64,000 nucleotides of DNA, taken from contig OZ231127.1 of the NCBI GenBank assembly GCA_965153355.1, positions 24,242,001 through 24,306,000 on the forward strand. The letters run 5' to 3'. The position numbers were made by a program, and so were the translations under genes. Position 1 is the first letter of the stretch, and the number at the start of each line of letters is the position of its first letter. The stretch is from Flaccisagitta enflata. Lineage: Eukaryota; Chaetognatha; Sagittoidea; Aphragmophora. Shown here piece by piece: positions 60,401 through 64,000 of the stretch. A model generated the notes under the pieces. It saw nothing but the letters and a program-made list of their open reading frames with translations. It had not been told where the DNA came from and did not search any database.

Positions 60401-62372
60401 TGCCCCAGCCCATCGCATGTGTAAACGCCTTTTAGTTTTAAAATTACACTTTAGTTGATATATTCATTGATCACGAAAGCCGAGAATCAGAATACAGTCC
60501 TGATTAGGAATACCCCGATAGGAATAGAGGGAACTGTATCTTGAAAACGATGAAAGGCAACAAGACCTACCGGTCAGGCGGAAATTGAAGAATGAGAGCG
60601 TTGACAGGACGTTGGACAGAGAGAGTCGCCGAAATCGCTCCACCCATGGAAAATCCCCATAGGACCACCCGTTTGGAATCCACGGAGGACAATTGGCTCA
60701 CCTAAGTGATAGCATTAATAAGAGGATCCAGAAAGTTATGGGAACAGTCTCGCTCCTTGCAAAATGATGGTCGCGTGCAACAGGACTAAAAATATATAAG
60801 TGTCAGTCGCTCTGTCAGTGTCAGTCGGTGTGTTTGTCCGGGTCTGTTTGTCCGTGTCTGTAAATCGGTCTGTTTGTCGGTATCGGTCGTTCTGTTTGTC
60901 AGTGTGTCAGTCGTTCCGTTTGTCAGTGTGTCAGTCGTTTTGTTTGTCAGCGTGTCAGTCGTTTTGTTTGTCAGCGTGTCAGTCGTTCCGTTTGTCAGTG
61001 AGTCAGTCGTTCTGTTGTCAGTGTGTCAGTCGTTCTGTTTGTCAGTGTCTGTAAATCAGTCTGTTTATTAGTCTGACAGTAAGTCGGTCTGTCTCAGTCA
61101 GTGTAGGTCTGTCAGTCTGTATCAGTCGGTCAGTCAAGTGTCAGTCGGTAAACGTTTTTTTAGCATTAATGGGCAGTTTTTGTATCAGTGTCCTTCATTA
61201 GCGATATATCCGTTTTCTATCACATGCTAATTGGTATTCTGACTTCATTGCATCGTAATCATGCCGAGGAAATGAAGCGTCCCACCTTCTCCAAGACAAA
61301 CTCGGCGTCCTGATGAAATCGTTGCAAGGTCATTCGTCCTCCAGGGCTCAAACGACTTTTACCTGAGACGAGGAGGGAATTGAAACAAATTGCTTTTATA
61401 CAATTCTGCCTGCTTACAAGCAAAAGCTTGTATTTGAAAGACTTTGGCACAAATGAAGATTGTTACAATTGATAGATTGATAAATAGATTGTAAGCTTAT
61501 CAACAGCCCACGTCAAATGGCGTTCCTTACCGTAGTCGGGGTAATCCCAGGCGAAGACGTCGTTCCCTAAACTTTGTAAACTTGTGTATTGTTGCACGAA
61601 ATCGGGATGGGCCAAATTGTAGCTGTTCCCGTGCGTAAAAAGAATCGGCTTTCGTTGTCGGCGACTCTTAGATTCTGGAATAAATTGGAAGACGGTGGCG
61701 CTCAACAGTGGGTTTTCTTAAACTGTTTTCGGCCTTATTGTTAACACGCCAAGGGCGAAGCAAAAGGACTAACCTAAGGATTGCTGGGAAAAAATCACGA
61801 ATTACTTCAGTCTTACCTTTGCCCTTTATGTAAACTAGATGAATGGTGTCGTTGGTACTGGGATTGACCAAGTAAAATTCGCGATCGAACCCAAAGGAAT
61901 AATCGCAGGCGTCATTGACAGTCGTTGCGTTAGAACAAGGCGTGGGAATAAATAGAATGGACTTGTGCATCGCAATCGAGATCATGAGGAATAATGCTGC
62001 GTCGAGAATGTAAGCGATGATTGTCAATGTAGCGTAATACTTGAGCTTGGAAGAAAATGGTAACGACGACGCTGGTGCCGCCGGAGTGGGACGTGCGGCG
62101 TCGGTGGCGTTTACATCGAAACTGATCGTCCCATCGACAGTTCCGTCGACGTGGGCAATCGGCCGGCGACGTAGTTGCGGGTGCGCCAACGACGGGGTGA
62201 CGTAGGCCGTTCTCTCCTCCGGCACTTTCGGTTTCTCGGCTGAGTTTCTGATTCGGCGTCTGTCTCCGTAAATGAGAAGAGTTAGAAAGGCGATCCATCC
62301 GACGACTTCCAAAGTCGTCGTACCCGCCGGTGTCACGAGAAACTCGAAGAGATACGAGCCGATCGGAGACAT
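57104..62372 (-). CDS. Membrane-anchored alpha/beta-hydrolase (ABHD-type), complete five-exon gene
   Basis: Five exons on the - strand (62372-61817, 61716-61531, 61362-61286, 60701-60571, 57413-57104) join in frame into 419 codons plus a TAG stop; every junction is GT-AG. Residues about 18-35 and 112-134 are hydrophobic membrane segments, and Cys146 and Cys156 sit in the region after the second. The hydrolase core starts near 186: FTHGNSYN (212-219) holds an oxyanion-loop HG, WDYPDYGKS (242-250) is the usual DYPGYGxS-type strand, and GFSMGG (289-294) is the nucleophile elbow with Ser291. The likely acid is Asp364 (AAELDHYV) and the likely base His397 (GVGHNG). The layout resembles ABHD12/13/17-type membrane serine hydrolases acting on lipids or acylated substrates. 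The exact subfamily and substrate are not determined here. Introns 1, 2 and 3 are 100, 168 and 584 bp; intron 4 is 3157 bp and filled with mobile elements. Confidence 0.88.
57437..58024 (+). mobile_element. F foldback element in hydrolase intron 4, next to exon 5
   Basis: GGAACAGGTCGCCATTGCCC, the left arm GGGCAGCGGCCCCGAAGGGG, AGGCCTGAAATCTGCCCCCT units, and then reverse-complement units (GAGAGGGCAGATTTCAGGCC, repeated to about 57940). The right arm is CTACAGGACTTTGTCCCCAT, CGGGGCCGCTGCCC and AAAAA. Confidence 0.8.
58257..59066. mobile_element. 810 bp TIR element with internal copies of its end motif
   Basis: Left end TAGGGGAGGGTGGGGCAAAT, then CGGGCCACTTTT; right end AAAAGTGGCCCGATTTGCAC, then CACCTCCCCCTA. 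The same GGGGCAAATCGGGCCAC core recurs inside, near 58611 and as an inverted pair at 58854-58889. No coding frame and no clear target duplication. Confidence 0.7.
59233..59635 (-). pseudogene. Tc1 transposase C-terminal remnant, split by an insertion
   Basis: On the - strand, 59635-59545 reads WPGNLPALNPIKNLLSQMKN, which matches the DDE-region WPxxSPDLNPIENLW motif of Tc1 transposases with the catalytic acidic position altered (IKN instead of IEN). After the inserted element, 59355-59233 reads LPKTLYKSIPRQMETVIHAQ, matching the closing LIxSMPRRxxxVIxAKG motif. The N-terminal and central parts are gone. It is inactive. Confidence 0.8.
59384..59532 (-). mobile_element. Family A-like element inserted in the Tc1 transposase
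   Basis: ACTCTATGGGAGGCTTTGTC, CATCCGTCCATTGG units, GAAAACGGGCATTTCTGC, CCTGCCCACCCGTCCCCAAC, GGCCGTGTATTCGGCCTTGT. A short duplication of TTTTTACTCTATGGG occurs at the left end. Confidence 0.65.
59727..59990 (+). mobile_element. Family E hairpin-ended element
   Basis: AACAAGGCCAAGTGAAGGCC, the 5' arm AAGTGCGCCTCG, an (AATG)n microsatellite, a (GACC)n tract, GACATGACCTCTTATAG, then the 3' hairpin AAGTGCG...CGCACTT and AAAAA. The 5' arm is complementary to CGAGG-A-CGCACTT with a one-base bulge. Confidence 0.75.
60118..60300. mobile_element. Palindromic MITE of about 180 bp
   Basis: TATGGGGAATCATGTACGAA on the left mirrors CATGATTCCTCATA on the right. The arms match inward through AATTGATGT/ACATCAATT and AGACCATCAGTC. 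It directly follows the Tc1 element. Confidence 0.65.
60571..60701 (-). CDS. Hydrolase exon 4 (nucleophile elbow)
   Basis: 131 bp between acceptor TTAG and donor gtaggt. Codes for residues 274-316 plus two bases, with GFSMGG and the catalytic Ser291. Confidence 0.87.
60800..61150. repeat. CAGTCGTTCTGTTTGT minisatellite in hydrolase intron 3
   Basis: Units of about 24 bp of the form GTCAGTGTGTCAGTCGTTCT, then GTTT. Both strands stay open over long stretches only because of the repeat. Confidence 0.85.
61286..61362 (-). CDS. Hydrolase exon 3
   Basis: 77 bp. Acceptor CTCAG, donor AAG|gtggga. Completes Gly248 and codes for residues 249-273 (KSRLSPGGRMTLQRFHQDAE onward). Confidence 0.85.
61531..61716 (-). 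CDS. Hydrolase exon 2
   Basis: 186 bp. Acceptor TTTAAG at 61722-61717, donor TACG|gtaagg. Codes for residues 186-247 plus one base, with the HGN loop and the DYPDYG strand. The acceptor has a weak pyrimidine tract. The nearby alternative AG at ACAG would bring in a stop codon, which supports this choice. Confidence 0.82.
61817..62372 (-). CDS. Hydrolase exon 1 (start and both membrane segments)
   Basis: ATG at 62372-62370, donor AAAG|gtaaga. Codes for residues 1-185 plus one base. It carries hydrophobic segments at about 18-35 and 112-134, with a basic, Pro/Ala-rich linker between them. Confidence 0.85.
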
Positions 62373-63029
62373 CGTTTATAAGGCGAAACCATCAATCGAC
62401 TCGAGCAAAAGGCACCAATATCGTTCCTTGGAGCGCCACAGCCAGTTTTGTCATTGTGGATGCGCGACTAAGTTTTTGTGTATAGGCAACTACACTGTAA
62501 CTGCTAAGAGACTGTAACTGCTAAGAGACCAAACAAGCGGTTGTGGATGAAAGCTGATTACATCTACAAAAGCAACTAGAAAGGAAATTCACTTCACTCA
62601 GAAAACCGTAACTAGGGACGTTGCTACAGGCAACAGAACATTGCAAGACAGTGAAGAACATCCCATTTTATATACAGAACCTTAAAAAGAAAGTAGTAGC
62701 GTGACAAACTAGAATTTAAACAGTACCCTCCGTCCTTGAACTAGGTCAAAGACTTAATTTCGTTTAAACAGAAATTCAAATTGAACACGAAAGATCTGTT
62801 ATTGCCCGCCATACACCAGGGAGCACTTCAGATACCGGAAAACGCAAAATTCTAACATTATAATTGAAAAAGCTTTACAGTGAAATCAAAAGCTGCAGGC
62901 CGCAAGAGATTTGGCTATGCTGCAGCAGAACGAAACCAGAACAAAGATAGACAATATTATTAGATACGTCCTTTCATCTCGTAGATGCTTAGCCCATACG
63001 CCCGTGCGCCCGTACGCCCGTACGTGGCG
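62373..63029. other. 5' flank of the hydrolase gene
   Basis: Promoter-side sequence of the - strand gene. I see no convincing core promoter motif. GGCGAAACCATC lies just upstream of the ATG. Confidence 0.4.
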
Positions 63030-63412
63030 TTTTTAGTCGCGTGCTACGCGACTCTACAACCCGCTTTGTCGGTCCGTCCGTCGGTCCGTCCGTCCGTCGG
63101 TCCGTCCGTCCGTCGGTCCGTCCGTCACACTTTACTTTTTTATAACATAACATCAAATCTTAAGCAATTTTAAGTCATTTAAAGTCATTGATATTTACTC
63201 TAAGTCATTTTGAGTCATTCAAAGTCATTTTGAGTCAATCTAAGTCAGTTTAAGTCATTTTAAGTCATTTTTGGTTATTAGGTTTTAAAGTCCTTTTTGG
63301 TCATTTTAAGTCATTTTCAGTCATTCTAAGTCATTCTAAGTCATTCTAATTCATTCTAAGTCATTCTAAGTCTGAGAGTCTCGCACGCGACTTATAGGTG
63401 TTGGCCTTATTT
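63030..63412 (-). mobile_element. Family C element, short
   Basis: TTTTTAGTCGCGTGCTACGC, CTACAACCCGCTTTGTCGG, a (GTCC/CGTCGGTC)n tract, CACACTTTACTTTTTTATAA, degenerate AAGTCATTTT/AAGTCATTCT units to about 63370, then CGCACGCGACTTATAGGTG and TTGGCCTTATT. Confidence 0.72.
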
Positions 63413-63439
63413 AAAAGGGAGCGTAAAATCAAGCAGTAT

Positions 63440-63945
<506 letters not shown>

Positions 63946-64000
63946 TTTCTCTAGGTCTGTCCGTCTCTCGGTCATTGTCTTTCTCCATGTCTTTCTGTCT

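Overview
This window is nuclear DNA from an animal, almost certainly an invertebrate; the sequence does not identify the species. The evidence is spliced genes with GT-AG introns, a metazoan-specific adaptor protein (MRL family: MIG-10/RIAM/lamellipodin/Pico), a non-LTR retrotransposon, Tc1/mariner, hAT and foldback elements, and very dense micro- and minisatellites. Nothing prokaryotic was seen.

Layout. (1) Positions 1-14539 hold most of a + strand MRL gene. A serine-rich, polyQ 5' exon runs off the left edge and ends at 1499. A 6.9 kb intron follows, full of repeats, a truncated LINE and a long-TIR MITE. A 6.2 kb exon then carries Ras-association and PH domains and a proline-rich tail. (2) A run of 10 N at 16481-16490 is followed by a second, 1-2% different copy of the last 5.3 kb (16491-21920). 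This looks like two haplotypes of one locus laid end to end, not a real tandem gene. (3) Positions 22000-57100 contain no convincing gene. They are a mosaic of short structured mobile elements, minisatellites and one roughly 3.1 kb satellite array (43675-46815). (4) Positions 57104-62372 on the - strand hold a complete five-exon gene for a 419-residue, two-pass membrane alpha/beta-hydrolase. All five exons join in frame, and its long intron 4 consists mostly of mobile elements. (5) The right edge is a further short element and TG/TC microsatellites.

The most interesting content is the repeat fraction. At least five sequence-distinct short element families (A, B/C, D, E, G below) share one architecture. 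It begins AACAAGGCC, has a 5' subterminal arm, a GACC/GACGGACC tract, a TTATAGAG-like box, a 3' hairpin, and ends in TAAAAA. The arm sequence differs between families, yet in each one the 5' arm is complementary to the 3' hairpin strand. A second superfamily (F) is a giant foldback in which tandem subrepeats occur in opposite orientation on the two arms. Several elements are nested, and one has its empty site preserved elsewhere in the window. The two genes have no evident functional link.
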